From Sphingobacterium multivorum (GTDB lineage: Bacteria > Bacteroidota > Bacteroidia > Sphingobacteriales > Sphingobacteriaceae), in the NCBI RefSeq assembly GCF_900457465.1, contig NZ_UAUU01000003.1, positions 62,001 through 126,000 on the forward strand: a stretch of DNA of 64,000 nucleotides, in the 5' to 3' direction. The position numbers and the translations under genes are program-made. The notes under the pieces were generated by a model. It had not been told where the DNA came from, made no database searches, and was given only the letters and a program-made list of their open reading frames with translations. Numbering within the stretch: the stretch's first letter is position 1; every line of letters starts with the position of its first letter. This document shows positions 9,735-19,880 of the stretch, piece after piece.

Positions 9735-10472
9735 CTAATTCTGCATTTACTTTTTTGCCTTCTTTTGTTAATTCGCTCACATATTCAATCAAACCTTCAC
9801 GCATGCGTTGCGGATAATTAGCCCGGGATACAGGTTGTGTCAACAGGCTGAGGTTGTCACCACCATTGGCAAGATAATCATAGGTCACTAATTTATATAA
9901 CTTATTGTCTTCAATAGCTTGACCTTTGATCTTTATGTCCTGAGCTTTGTTGCCCGTAATTGTCAACGTCATTCCGGCTATAGGTTGTCCATGTGTTGTA
10001 GCAATATAGTCAGCCAGCTGACGAATCTGACTACCTTTGAGCTCGAGTATCGTCAATGTGTTCTCAAAGGGCATAACCTCAAAATATGTCCTACTGTAAT
10101 ATCGCCTGCTTTAAGATCATTTCGGATACCACCTTTTGTTGCGAACGCCAAATCCGCGGGGTTATGGGCATTGTGTTCACTCATCCACAACAAGGCTTCA
10201 CAAAAAAAATTGCCCATTAATGTTTCCGCTGTTTTCTCTTTTGTCAATGCCTTGTCCGCATGTCCAATCACACGATTCATCTCCGCTTCCATTTTGTGTT
10301 TGAAGGGTTCGTAGATTGACACGACTGCAGGATCAGCTTGCATATCGCTATTGATATGATATTGTTGGAAATCTTTTTGCGTTGGATGGAGTTGTTTTGT
10401 ACAACCTGTAATCATCAAAAGCGAAGCGACACCAAGGCTACCAATAAAGGCAATTTGCTTCGAAATATTCAT
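9712..10472 (-). pseudogene. 5'-nucleotidase C-terminal-domain lipoprotein, one frameshift
   Basis: This gene encodes the substrate-binding (5_nucleotid_C) half of a UshA-like nucleotidase. The start at 10472 gives a lipoprotein signal with lipobox LLMITGC. Recognisable blocks are ATKGGIRNDLKAGDITVGHIL and, in the next frame, MPFENTLTILELKG and YDYLANGGDNLS. The frame breaks once near 10080-10084 in a run of four T (minus strand); adding one base restores GHI-x-EVMPFENT. A homopolymer sequencing error is likely. The gene precedes the catalytic-domain gene in the same operon, in the reverse of the order found in a fused enzyme. Confidence 0.85.
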
Positions 10473-10617
10473 TCTTTTTAATTTAACCAAATAGTACGCA
10501 AAGTTAGCCAATTATATATGAACAAATCTTATCCAATGTTAGCTAATTTTTAAAAACAACAAAAGCTTAACATTGTTACACGTTAAGCTTTGCCCATATA
10601 ATTAGAAAAATAACAAC

Positions 10618-11684
10618 CTAATGAACTAATTCCGTCTCAGGAATATGTTTGTTGTCCGTTTGGGGATCCGCTGCTATCAAACGCTCTAAACTATTCTCCT
10701 GCTGAAGGATCTTTTTCCTTTTGCTGCGCGAGGACAGCTTGGTACGATATGCTTTCCAGTTCATTAATAGGACCGAGAATAGAATAACCGCTAGTCCAAC
10801 AATTTGCAATGAGGTCACCACATGCGAAGTAAAAAAATGACTTAATATAAGTGCAATAATTGGGTTCACATAAGCATAGGTACTTACTTCCATTGCTGGA
10901 CGTACCTGCAATAACCAAATATACGAGCTAAAAAGCAAGGATGGAACCAAATGTGATTAAATACCCCAAGTTAAACCAGTCAATAGGTGCTACACTGCTC
11001 AGTGTAAATGATGCATATTCACCGGTAAATAGCGCCGTGATATTAAAGAGAACACCTGCGGTAACCATTTGCCAAGCAGTCTTCACCATAACATGCAGGT
11101 CCTCTTTTTCTTCTTTTCGGATTTTTTAAAATACTTGGAAATCAATGAACCTACAGTCCAAGCGATAGAACCAATACCAAAATAGATAGGGCAATTACCT
11201 TAAGCGTACCGTCTGTATGATCATTGGTCGCCATGATCTGTTCAGCGAAAAGCATCACAACACCACAGAAACCTATGCTACACCAGCAACCGTGCTAATG
11301 CTGCTAAAGTTTTTCTTTCACTTGGGTTTATCCAATAAAATAAACCAAGATTGCAGCGGCTGCGGCAATAATAGCGGCAACACCACCAGACACATATTGC
11401 TCGGCCCAGATAACCCCGGCCATATCGACAAAGAGCAATAAAAAACCTACGATTGCGGCCTCTTGAATAGAACGCTTGTTAAATAATCTATACCCTTTTA
11501 TAGCACAATATGTCATTAGAATTGCACTGGCTGCAACAAATCGAAACGAACCCAAAATAAATGGGGGGAAACTATGCAACGCTTTTTCTATAAAGAAAAA
11601 GGTCGAGCCCCATACCACATAAATAATGAAATAAGCAACTACAACCATTAATGGGCTAGCAGCCTTTTTTTGTCCTTGCAACAT
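10618..11684 (-). pseudogene. EamA/DMT family exporter, several frameshifts
   Basis: The joined frames give a ten-helix drug/metabolite transporter. The N-terminal EamA repeat (VVVAYFIIYVVWGSTFFFI, residues 14-32) is intact to 11328. The C-terminal repeat (SSYIWLLQVRPAMEVSTYAY) lies in another frame from 10950 to 10618. The stretch 10950-11330 still encodes family sequence but crosses frames several times. Members export amino acids and other metabolites. The gene follows an Lrp-type regulator by 18 bases on the same strand, which suggests regulator-controlled amino-acid efflux. Dense single-base indels point to poor sequence quality, but real decay cannot be ruled out. Confidence 0.85.
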
Positions 11685-11702
11685 GATTAAACCTCCTTTC
11701 TA

Positions 11703-12176
11703 TTACTCAGGTATGACAACCTGCTGATCTTCCTTGACAGTCTGAAGTACAATTGTTGTCCGCGTTGAAATAATACCTTCCACTTTACTTAAGGTATTTC
11801 GCATGAGATCCACTAAACCTGTAGAATCCGCAGTTCTTACTTTAATAAGGTAACCATCGTCACCTGCAATGTCGTGTACCTCTTGAACTTCAGGGATTTC
11901 CGCAAGTGCCAACCCTACACCCTGTTCGCCAATAATATCATTGGCTTTGATAAAAATAAACGATAAAAGTTTCTGATCGACCGCGGCAGGATTGATCTTG
12001 GCACTATACTTTAAAATCACATCTTTTTGCTCGAGCTTCTTTACGCGCTCGAGGATCGCCGATGGTGCCATGCCTAATTCTCTTGCGATGTCAGCATTGT
12101 TGATCCGTCCATTATCCTGCATTAGGCGCAAGATTTTATAGTCGACCTGGTCTAAATTATATTCTACTTTTGTCAT
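11703..12176 (-). CDS. Lrp/AsnC family transcriptional regulator
   Basis: This 157-residue regulator has an N-terminal winged helix-turn-helix (IARELGMAPSAILERVKKLEQK, about residues 31-52) and a C-terminal RAM/AsnC ligand-binding domain that includes HDIAGDDGYLIKV. The start at 12176 (MTKVEYNLDQVDYKIL) matches the family; the longer frame from 12197 adds an unlikely MPTFAVE. It lies upstream of an EamA exporter in one transcription unit, the common pattern of an amino-acid-sensing regulator controlling an exporter. Confidence 0.93.
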   Translation of the reverse strand: MTKVEYNLDQVDYKILRLMQDNGRINNADIARELGMAPSAILERVKKLEQKDVILKYSAKINPAAVDQKLLSFIFIKANDIIGEQGVGLALAEIPEVQEVHDIAGDDGYLIKVRTADSTGLVDLMRNTLSKVEGIISTRTTIVLQTVKEDQQVVIPE

Positions 12177-12359
12177 TTCGACTGCAAAGGTAGGCAAAAA
12201 AGTATAAAATTCAAAATTGTATATAAAATTCTGAATATAATTCTGAGTGATCGGAAATTTGAGTGAATTTTATTCTTATTTATAAGAAAGAAATCTTGAC
12301 CATTTGGGCTATGGTACTGAAGGTAAGTATATTGCCTTTTAGACAGGTAGGCGTATAAC

Positions 12360-12863
12360 TCAACAATTGTACCTTTTTCTTAATTTCAGAATAATATTAC
12401 TCGTTGACAGGATGACGCCCAATCCAATCAGACAACCTAAGCACACACAGCCAAAGCGATCCAAAGCGGCGAAGTAAGAGCGACTTTGCTGTTCGTGAAG
12501 GTAGACGATAATGAGTGCCACCATGGATGTCCTTGCCACAGCCATAATATTGAGTAGCTTGCATGTAATCAATGATGCAACAATACCGATAATCATGGCA
12601 TAGAGTTGCGAAATGGGAACGAAATATAGACTGAGACCAATTGCTGATCCTATAAAGTTGGATTTAGCCCGGTCGATGGCTATTTTTTTCGACTCATTCT
12701 CTTGCGGTGAAATGACCAATATAATGGAGATTAGTGTCCAGGAAACCGAATATTGGGGAAAAGATACGAAAAGGGGATAACCTATAAGGAAGCCAATCAA
12801 TACCCGGATGGTGTATATAATAAAATCAGAATGCAGCGTATAGCGAAGGAATAGATTACGCAT
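12360..12863 (-). CDS. FUSC-like small membrane protein
   Basis: This 167-residue protein has about five or six membrane segments (including TIRVLIGFLIGYPLFV and VSWTLISIILVISPQ). The motif after the second segment, SPQENESKKIAIDRAKSNFIGSAIG, resembles the conserved charged loop of FUSC and aromatic-acid exporter families, where a P-Q/N segment precedes R-x-x-G. Only one membrane module is present, and the soluble half of the larger exporters is missing. Function is inferred from fold only. Confidence 0.65.
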   Translation of the reverse strand: MRNLFLRYTLHSDFIIYTIRVLIGFLIGYPLFVSFPQYSVSWTLISIILVISPQENESKKIAIDRAKSNFIGSAIGLSLYFVPISQLYAMIIGIVASLITCKLLNIMAVARTSMVALIIVYLHEQQSRSYFAALDRFGCVCLGCLIGLGVILSTSNIILKLRKRYNC

Positions 12864-13032
12864 ATAAGATATGAATCGTTAATTTAAATGATGTAGCGCC
12901 ACAAAAATACGTGCATTGTCGGAAGGAACGAAATAAAATTGACTTTTATGGTAATTTGTTTGATTTTGCGTTTTTATGCGTTTTTTGTTTTTGATTTGGG
13001 TATTTCTTGCAATCTTCTCTTTTTCCGATGGA

Positions 13033-13050
13033 TAAATTTGACTAAATTTG
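13033..13050 (+). promoter_or_regulatory. Two tandem -7 elements upstream of the FAD/Fe-S oxidoreductase
   Basis: TAAATTTG occurs twice, at 13033-13040 and 13043-13050, both exact matches to TAnnTTTG. Transcription from the second would start about 13056, giving a leader of fewer than 20 bases before the GTG start at 13074. Confidence 0.5.
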
Positions 13051-13073
13051 TTTCATACATAAATGCAGATTAA

Positions 13074-15995
13074 GTGAAAGATCAAAATCAATTAGCCTTA
13101 TTAGCGTCTCAACTCAAAGGGGAGCTCTATTATACTCATGAAACGAAGGACCAAACGATGTTGCTTGCCTATTCGACAGATGCATCTGTTTATCAAGAAA
13201 AACCCTTGGCCGTAGCCATACCCGTCGATCATGATGATATCAAAAAAATAATTGATTTTGCGCGGCACAACGGTGTCACAATCATACCACGTACCGCCGG
13301 CACTTCTTTAGCTGGTCAGGTAGTAGGCAATGGCATTATCATGGATATTTCTCGTCATTTTAACCATATACTTGAACTTAATGTCGACGAGCAGTGGGTT
13401 CGGGTACAACCTGGTGTGATCCGTGACGACTTGAATAATTATCTTAAACCGTTCGGACTGATGTTTGGCCCTGAAACTTCGACTGCAAGCCGTGCTATGG
13501 TAGGTGGAATGATTGGCAATAACTCTTCGGGTCTGCATTCGATTGTTTGGGGCGATACACGACACAATTTGATTTCGGCCAATGTACTTTTGGACGACTG
13601 TTCTGAAGTGACCTTTGAAGCAGTTGATGAAGCAGCCTATTTTAATAAATTATTATTAGCTGGTCGTGAGGGGGATATCTACCGTAATATGAATGCATTA
13701 TTGACAGACTCCGAGCATTTAAGCGCCATTGAAGCGGGCTATCCAAAACGATCTATCACGCGCAGAAATACCGGTTATGCTTTGGATATCCTTGCCGATC
13801 GCTCGACACCTTTCAATATGTGTAATTTGTTGGCAGGGTCCGAAGGAACGCTGGCTATTGTTACAGAAGCGAAACTCAAACTGATGCCCTTACCACCGCA
13901 GGAACTAGGCTTACTTTGTGTTCATTTTGCGGATATGGTAGAGTGTATGCACGGTAATGTGGTAGCCTTAGCGCACAAGCCGGAAGCATCCGAATTGGTA
14001 GATAAATACATCATGGATTTTACGGTTGGGCATCCAACTTATAAGTATAATCGTTTTTTTATTGAGGGTGATCCCCAGGCTTTATTAATTGTTGAGTTTA
14101 GGGGGCAGACAGCCGCTGAAACAGAGGCAAAAGCGATGGCTCTGAAAGCGGACCTTGTAGCCCGCGGGCTTGGTTATGCTTATCCCTACATTACGGGTAT
14201 TGAACAGACCAATTTGGTTTGGGATGTACGCAAGGCAGGACTGGGGCTAATTCGCAATTTACCCGGGGATAGTCAACCTGTAAATTTGATTGAAGATTGT
14301 GCGGTGTCGCCTGAAGATTTACCTGCTTACGTGCGTGATATCCAAAAACTTTTGGTGGAAGAGGGGGTGCATGCATCCTATTATGCGCACGCGGGAGCCG
14401 GGGAACTACATATTGAGCCCTTTGTGAATTTGAAAACAGCAGCAGGGAAGCGTACATTTCGTTCAATCCTCGAAAAAACCAGCGACCTTGTATTAAAATA
14501 TAACGGTTCACTGAGTGGTGAGCACGGTGATGGTCGTCTGCGCGGCGAATTTATCGGCAAAGTGCTTGGTGAAAAAGTCTACAAATTGCTTGAAGATGTA
14601 AAATATATCTTTGATCCACAGGGCGTTTTTAATGCAAATAAAATTGTCAACACGCCGCCAATGGATTCTCATTTACGTTATGACAACGATAGCAACCGAA
14701 CAGAAATAAAGACCTATTTCGATTTTTCTAAAGATGAGTCTATTCTTCGGTTGGCGGAGAAGTGTTCTGGTTCGGGAGATTGCCGAAAGACTGAAATTAC
14801 CGGTGGAACAATGTGCCCTTCATTCATGGCTACGCGCGATGAAAAAGATACGACACGGGCGCGGGCAAATATGTTGCGTCAATTTTTAACGAATTCCCCA
14901 AAGAAAAATCGTTTCGATCATGAGGAGATCAAAGAGGTCATGGATCTCTGTTTAAGCTGCAAAGGCTGTAAGACGGAGTGTCCTTCCAGTGTGGATGTGG
15001 CCAAAATGAAAGCCGAATTTTTGCAGCACTATTATGATGAGCATGGTGCGGGATTTAGAACAAAATTAATCGCTAATTTCACCCAGTCTCAGAAACTCGG
15101 ATCTTGGGTTGCGCCCATTTACAACTTTGTGGTCAAAAATGATTTCTTGTCAGGAGTAGTCAAAAAAACAGTAGGATTTGCGCCAAAGCGTTCCTTACCT
15201 ACAGTCAATGGAACGACTTTAACCCAATGGGTAAAAAAACAAGCAGTGGCAAGTGATAGTAAGCGTCGGGTTTACCTTTTTTCGGATGAATTTACCGAAT
15301 ATAATGATGCCGAGATCGGCATTACCGCATATAAGTTGCTGACTGCCTTGGGGTATGAAGTAGTCATTCCAAAACATGTGCAAAGCGGGCGGACTTATCT
15401 TTCTAAAGGCTTTGTGAAAAAAGCAAAGGAGATTGCGAATCAAAATATCCATTTCTTAAAGGGACTAATTACGGATGATACGCCACTTTTAGGCGTTGAA
15501 CCCTCCGGGATAATTACATTTCGAGATGAGTATTTAAGTTTAGTCGATGATGATTTACGTGTTGACGCACAAAAAATAGCCAAAAATGCGCTGATGATTG
15601 ACGAATTTCTGTTGAATGAAATGAAAGCGGGACGTATTCATTCAGAACAGTTTACGTCGGAAACGAAAAAGGTAAAGCTTCATGGCCACTGTTATCAAAA
15701 GGCTTTTCATCTCGTTACTGTTACGGAACAGGTCCTATCATTTCCGACGAACTTTAGCGTAGAAACAATTCCTTCGGGTTGTTGTGGTATGGCAGGATCA
15801 TTTGGTTATGAGGCTGAACATTATGATATCTCGATGAAAGTAGCCGAATTGGTTTTATTACCAACCATACGCCAAACAGAACCTGGTACTTTAATTGCCG
15901 CAGCGGGTACTTCTTGCAGACATCAGATTAAAGATGGTGTAGGAAGAAAATCTTATCATCCTGTGGAAATTTTATACGATGCTTTATTGAAATAA
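13074..15995 (+). CDS. Fused FAD-linked oxidase and Fe-S protein, D-lactate dehydrogenase/GlcD-GlcF type
   Basis: This 973-residue fusion has an FAD-binding PCMH domain (about residues 40-215, with PRTAGTSLAGQVVGNGI), an FAD-oxidase C domain (to about 540, with SGEHGDGRLRGEF), then two 4Fe-4S motifs (CSGSGDCRKTE...MCPS and CLSCKGCKTECP). The C-terminal part carries two CCG-type motifs (HGHCYQKA and PSGCCGMAGSFG). The build matches membrane-linked D-lactate or D-2-hydroxyacid dehydrogenases that pass electrons to quinone. A GTG start is used: an in-frame ATG comes only at residue 29 (MLLAYSTDAS), inside the conserved N-terminus. No Shine-Dalgarno site is visible. Confidence 0.9.
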   Translation: MKDQNQLALLASQLKGELYYTHETKDQTMLLAYSTDASVYQEKPLAVAIPVDHDDIKKIIDFARHNGVTIIPRTAGTSLAGQVVGNGIIMDISRHFNHILELNVDEQWVRVQPGVIRDDLNNYLKPFGLMFGPETSTASRAMVGGMIGNNSSGLHSIVWGDTRHNLISANVLLDDCSEVTFEAVDEAAYFNKLLLAGREGDIYRNMNALLTDSEHLSAIEAGYPKRSITRRNTGYALDILADRSTPFNMCNLLAGSEGTLAIVTEAKLKLMPLPPQELGLLCVHFADMVECMHGNVVALAHKPEASELVDKYIMDFTVGHPTYKYNRFFIEGDPQALLIVEFRGQTAAETEAKAMALKADLVARGLGYAYPYITGIEQTNLVWDVRKAGLGLIRNLPGDSQPVNLIEDCAVSPEDLPAYVRDIQKLLVEEGVHASYYAHAGAGELHIEPFVNLKTAAGKRTFRSILEKTSDLVLKYNGSLSGEHGDGRLRGEFIGKVLGEKVYKLLEDVKYIFDPQGVFNANKIVNTPPMDSHLRYDNDSNRTEIKTYFDFSKDESILRLAEKCSGSGDCRKTEITGGTMCPSFMATRDEKDTTRARANMLRQFLTNSPKKNRFDHEEIKEVMDLCLSCKGCKTECPSSVDVAKMKAEFLQHYYDEHGAGFRTKLIANFTQSQKLGSWVAPIYNFVVKNDFLSGVVKKTVGFAPKRSLPTVNGTTLTQWVKKQAVASDSKRRVYLFSDEFTEYNDAEIGITAYKLLTALGYEVVIPKHVQSGRTYLSKGFVKKAKEIANQNIHFLKGLITDDTPLLGVEPSGIITFRDEYLSLVDDDLRVDAQKIAKNALMIDEFLLNEMKAGRIHSEQFTSETKKVKLHGHCYQKAFHLVTVTEQVLSFPTNFSVETIPSGCCGMAGSFGYEAEHYDISMKVAELVLLPTIRQTEPGTLIAAAGTSCRHQIKDGVGRKSYHPVEILYDALLK

Positions 15996-16015
15996 AATAA
16001 AAACATTGCTAATAG

Positions 16016-16082
16016 TTGTTTGTTATCAGTAATAATGGTAATATTATAAGAGCAATATTCATTAATAACTGATAACAAACAA
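16016..16082. repeat. 15-bp perfect inverted repeat before the lipoprotein gene
   Basis: TTGTTTGTTATCAGT at 16016-16030 pairs perfectly with 16068-16082 around a 37-base AT-rich interior that can itself partly pair. The right arm ends seven bases before the ATG at 16089. There is no U-tract on either strand, so a terminator for the upstream gene is less likely than a leader structure or a protein-binding palindrome. Confidence 0.6.
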
Positions 16083-16088
16083 TTCAAT

Positions 16089-16739
16089 ATGTACAAGATT
16101 CAATCTATAGCATTTCTTGCGACCGCTACGGTGCTGATGGCTAGTTGCGGAAATTCCAATCAAAAGAAAACTGATGGAAGTGATACAACAACGGTGAACA
16201 AAATTGAAGGTGTAAAAATCGAACAATTTACGAATGGTTCACCGGGCGCAGAAAAGAAGAACTTTTTTCTACGTATTACAGATGAAATTAAAACGGATTC
16301 AAGCCGTATTTATATCACAAAATCTCTTTACAAACAGGATACTGTAGGAGCGAAGTTTGAGGTTGTAGATTTTATACCCGCAGGTATAATAGATGGCCAA
16401 CCGAGTGATGAAGTCGGCTTTACCAAAGGTAAGATTAGAATCTCGTCGTCGGGTCAACAGTCTGACAATTTAATTAAAGCATTAGGTGATTTATTTCAAA
16501 TAGCTACCACTGATTCTTTTACAAAAGATGTAATTCTTCCAAATGTGTTTTCATCCAATAAGGTGAATGCTGATTTGTCCAAAAAAACAGCGTACAGCTT
16601 TAAACTATTTTTGGACAATAAAAAAGCTGCTCCAGCGGAGCTCTTCTTTAATGTAGACACCTATAAGCATTCGATCGAGTTTTCGGAGAAAGATCCTTCG
16701 TTCCGGGCTGGATTATTGTCAGCGTTGACCGGTAAGTAG
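16089..16739 (+). CDS. Hypothetical lipoprotein
   Basis: This 216-residue protein has a clear lipoprotein signal: MYKIQSIAFLATATVLMASC, with the lipobox cysteine at residue 20. A Ser/Asn/Lys linker follows, then a soluble domain with alternating hydrophobic strands (ITDEIKTDSSRIYITKSLY) and no cysteines. The mature part suggests a beta-rich surface or periplasmic protein. No family is recognised. It is preceded by an inverted repeat and followed by a terminator, so it is monocistronic. Confidence 0.7.
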   Translation: MYKIQSIAFLATATVLMASCGNSNQKKTDGSDTTTVNKIEGVKIEQFTNGSPGAEKKNFFLRITDEIKTDSSRIYITKSLYKQDTVGAKFEVVDFIPAGIIDGQPSDEVGFTKGKIRISSSGQQSDNLIKALGDLFQIATTDSFTKDVILPNVFSSNKVNADLSKKTAYSFKLFLDNKKAAPAELFFNVDTYKHSIEFSEKDPSFRAGLLSALTGK

Positions 16740-16811
16740 TGAAGCTGTGACTTGTGCCGCTACTTCGATGCGCCCTAAGTTATATGCTCAGATGTAGTGT
16801 ATAGATTGATC

Positions 16812-16856
16812 ATAAAATAAAAACGGCTAGAAGCTATCTAGCCGTTTTTATTTTAT
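16812..16856. terminator. Strong hairpin terminator
   Basis: A 19-bp perfect stem (16812-16830 with 16838-16856) closes a 7-base loop. The GC core CGGCTAG is flanked by A-rich and T-rich arms, so it ends the lipoprotein transcript and would work in both directions. Confidence 0.9.
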
Positions 16857-16897
16857 CTAAAAAAGAGATAGATTTGTACTAATATATTTAGTTTGAA

Positions 16898-18112
16898 ATG
16901 AAACGATCCGGAACCGCAGATCTCCCATTACACTATGGAAAAGTACCAGCGTGGCTTTACGAACGTATGGCTTTGCTAGGTCGCTCCATTGTTGAAGTAA
17001 TATTAATGGATTATGGTAAAGACGAGGTTTTGAGAAGACTGGCAGATCCCCGCTGGTTTCAAAGCTTTGGTGCTGTTCTCGGCATGGATTGGCATTCTTC
17101 AGGGATCACAACGGCTGTTATGGGGGCATTAAAACGCGCTATTAATCCCGATGCGAAATCTTTAGGACTATATATCTGTGGGGGTAAAGGCAAGCTTTCC
17201 ATGCAGACCCCACAGGAACTACTTCGGCTTTCGAACGACATGGGACTAGATGGCAACGACTTGATTCGCAGCAGTAAGCTTGTTGCTAAAGTGGATAACA
17301 CCGCTATTCAGGATGGTTACCAATTATATCTCCACAATTTTATCGTGACGGATAATGGCAATTGGTCGGTCGTGCAGCAAGGTATGCATGAAAAGGATGG
17401 AACTGCCCGTCGTTACCATTGGCATTCTGAAAAGGTCAAATCGTTCGTTGAAGAACCACATGCGGGTATCAGTGGTCCTTCACAAGGTATTATCCTCAAC
17501 TTGACAGCTGCAGAAGCGGCGGCCAATAGAACAGGTATTATGACGATCGTAGCGGAGGATTCAACTCAAGTGATGCAAGACTTCGCTAAACTTATTATGC
17601 CATCCCATCACGATGTCCGTGCTTCGGACGTTGACTTGAAGAGGCTAGGAGCGATGTTGTACGTGGCTCGAGAAAGTCAACCAAGCCATTTTGAAGACTT
17701 ATTGCTTTTAAAAGGAGTTGGGCCCCGTACGTTACAGTCATTGGCTTTAGTCAGTGAGGTAATCCACGGTGCGCCTTCACGGTTCAATGACCCCGCTCGA
17801 TTTTCCTTTGCTCATGGCGGGAAAGATGGGCATCCTTTTCCAGTTCCTTTAACCATTTACGATGAAAGTATTCAAATTTTGCAAAAAGGCATTGAAAAAT
17901 CTAAACTGGGTTACGGTGAAAAATTAAGGTCGATTAACAAGTTGCACCAGATTGTCTTGGATAGCGAAAAAGATTTTCAGCCACAATTTGATATTCAACA
18001 AATTATAGCAGAAGAACGGCGAGATACTTGGAAATATGGTGGCAGAACAGTCTTCGGAGATGCACAACCCTTGAGAACAAATGGTCGGGGTTTGCAATTG
18101 TCACTTTTCTAG
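16898..18112 (+). CDS. DUF763 domain protein
   Basis: This 404-residue protein matches the DUF763 family along its whole length: the opening RSGTADLPLHYGKVPAWLYERM, then SFGAVLGMDWHSSGITT, and a helix-hairpin-helix-like LLLKGVGPRTLQSLALVSEV near residue 275, followed by FSFAHGGKDGHPFPVP. The biochemical role is not established. The HhH-like segment and conserved polar motifs hint at nucleic-acid handling, but that is inference. The gene stands alone between a terminator and a short membrane-protein gene. Confidence 0.85.
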   Translation: MKRSGTADLPLHYGKVPAWLYERMALLGRSIVEVILMDYGKDEVLRRLADPRWFQSFGAVLGMDWHSSGITTAVMGALKRAINPDAKSLGLYICGGKGKLSMQTPQELLRLSNDMGLDGNDLIRSSKLVAKVDNTAIQDGYQLYLHNFIVTDNGNWSVVQQGMHEKDGTARRYHWHSEKVKSFVEEPHAGISGPSQGIILNLTAAEAAANRTGIMTIVAEDSTQVMQDFAKLIMPSHHDVRASDVDLKRLGAMLYVARESQPSHFEDLLLLKGVGPRTLQSLALVSEVIHGAPSRFNDPARFSFAHGGKDGHPFPVPLTIYDESIQILQKGIEKSKLGYGEKLRSINKLHQIVLDSEKDFQPQFDIQQIIAEERRDTWKYGGRTVFGDAQPLRTNGRGLQLSLF

Positions 18113-18181
18113 CGGAAATCTACGAATTGTAATTGTTTTGTTAAAATGTGTTAAAGATCGTTAAAATTAGTTGTACGCTAG

Positions 18182-18189
18182 TATATTTG
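18182..18189 (+). promoter_or_regulatory. -7 element just upstream of the 18197 gene
   Basis: TATATTTG matches the TAnnTTTG consensus and ends seven bases before the ATG at 18197. Transcription would start almost at the start codon, so the mRNA may be nearly leaderless. Confidence 0.4.
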
Positions 18190-18196
18190 CTCCGCA

Positions 18197-18598
18197 ATGA
18201 AAGCGGTTGTTACGATATTCTTATTCTTATGCTTCTTATTTATCAGAAGCAGTAATAGCCATGCCGTGCTCATTGAATCCGACCGACCAACTGTTAGTTT
18301 TATGTATCAGCATAATCATGCTGATGTACAGCAGTATATTGACGCATCAGTTGACCACATCGATCCGCTATTTTACGGTAATATTCACAGTGATAATCCA
18401 GTTATCGAGGAATTTGATGCCGAAAATTTTCAACTGACCAAGGATTTGCAGGTGACATCCCAATTTGTTGCGCTGCTACTTTTTGCTATTGTCCTTTTTG
18501 TTTTCGTTTTTCGATTTGCAAAGAAGATACCTTTTTGCAATTTCATAGCCTATCTTTTCCCTCAAAGATACGTTCTTCAACAAAACTGGAGAATTTAA
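18197..18598 (+). CDS. Small exported or membrane protein, unknown
   Basis: This 133-residue protein has a hydrophobic signal (residues 3-18), a polar acidic middle of about 65 residues with several histidines (MYQHNHADVQQ), then one membrane segment at about residues 90-107 (ALLLFAIVLFVFVFRF) and a short basic tail. The layout is that of a single-pass inner-membrane protein with a periplasmic domain. It lies 180 bases upstream of the RND efflux operon and may be separate from it. No family is recognised. Confidence 0.55.
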   Translation: MKAVVTIFLFLCFLFIRSSNSHAVLIESDRPTVSFMYQHNHADVQQYIDASVDHIDPLFYGNIHSDNPVIEEFDAENFQLTKDLQVTSQFVALLLFAIVLFVFVFRFAKKIPFCNFIAYLFPQRYVLQQNWRI

Positions 18599-18777
18599 AA
18601 TATACCCTTCGAAATTTCATATGCTTTGGTGGATATCCTAAGGGATGCTCTGCTCAGTCGTAATCGATTTGTACAATCTATGAACAAGTCGGAACGACCA
18701 TAAACCAAAAGTAGAGGTCATTTCACCAACCAAGACAACAAACAATCAAACTTATTTTTTTAATTAGACGCTTACAA

Positions 18778-19859
18778 ATGAAAAGAGTATTTATGCTCGC
18801 TAGTTTGGCTATTACCTTATGCCAAATCGGGTGTACTTCCAAAAAGGAAGAAAAGGAAGAAAAGAGAAATTTACAGCGACCTCTCCGGTGCAAATGGACA
18901 CAACTATCCGTAAGGACTTTGTTTCCCAGATTAGGTCTTTCCGAAATATTGAGCTTCGGGCTCAGGAAAAGGGCTATCTCGAGCAGATTTTCGTAGATGA
19001 AGGACAATTTGTCCATAAAGGGCAATTACTTTTTCGGATTATGCCGAAGATGTATGAGGCCGAATACCGTAAATCTTCGGCAGAAGTTAATGTAGCAGAA
19101 ATTGAAGTTCAAAATACAAAAACGCTTGCCGATAAAAATGTCGTATCGCCCAATGAACTCGCGATGGCTAAAGCAAAACTTGAGCAAGCCAAAGCTGAGG
19201 CTGCGATTGCAAAATTACATCTCTCCTTTACAGAAATCAGGGCACCTTTTGACGGAACCATTGATCGGATTCCATTGAAATTGGGAAGTTTGGTGGATGA
19301 AGGTGAATTATTGACAAGTCTGTCCGACAACAGTGAGATGCTGGTTTATTTCAATGTCTCCGAACCTGAATATTTAAGTTATCAAACTAACGTGAGTAAA
19401 CGTGGAGATACTCATGTCGGCTTGTTGCTTGCCAATAATGAGTTGTTCGCTCAAAATGGTCTTGTGGAGACCATAGAAAGTGAGTTCAACAGTGAGACGG
19501 GAAATATTGCTTTTAGAGCGAAATTTCCCAATCCAAACCGTCTATTAAAACATGGCGAGAGCGGCAAGGTGGTGATGAACTTTCCGCTGAAACAGGTTTT
19601 AATTATTCCACAGAAAGCGACATACGAAATGCAGGACCGTAAATATGTGTATGTAATCGATAAGGAGGGCAAATTAAAAGCCCGTCATATCACCATTGGT
19701 AACTCCCTACCAGATCTGTATGTGGTAACGAGCGGACTTCAAAAAGATGATAAATTTTTGTTGGATGGTATTCAGAAAGCAAAAGAGGATGATAAAATCA
19801 GCTACAGCTTTGTGCAACCTAAAGACGCCATCTCAAATTTGAAGTTAAAAACAGAATAG
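18778..19859 (+). pseudogene. RND efflux periplasmic adaptor (AcrA/MexA type), one frameshift
   Basis: This membrane-fusion protein links the inner-membrane pump to the outer-membrane channel. The start at 18778 gives a lipoprotein signal (lipobox LCQIGC). The frame is broken once in the AAG/GAA-rich run at about 18845-18870, after which the second frame carries the whole domain: lipoyl half-motif ELRAQEKGYLEQIFVDEGQF, an alpha-hairpin, the second lipoyl half FTEIRAPFDGTIDRI, and the beta-barrel. One missing base restores a protein of about 360 residues, the normal size. It is the first gene of an adaptor-pump-channel operon. A homopolymer-type error is likely. Confidence 0.88.
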
Positions 19860-19880
19860 ATCCCTTACAGTTAAATTACT

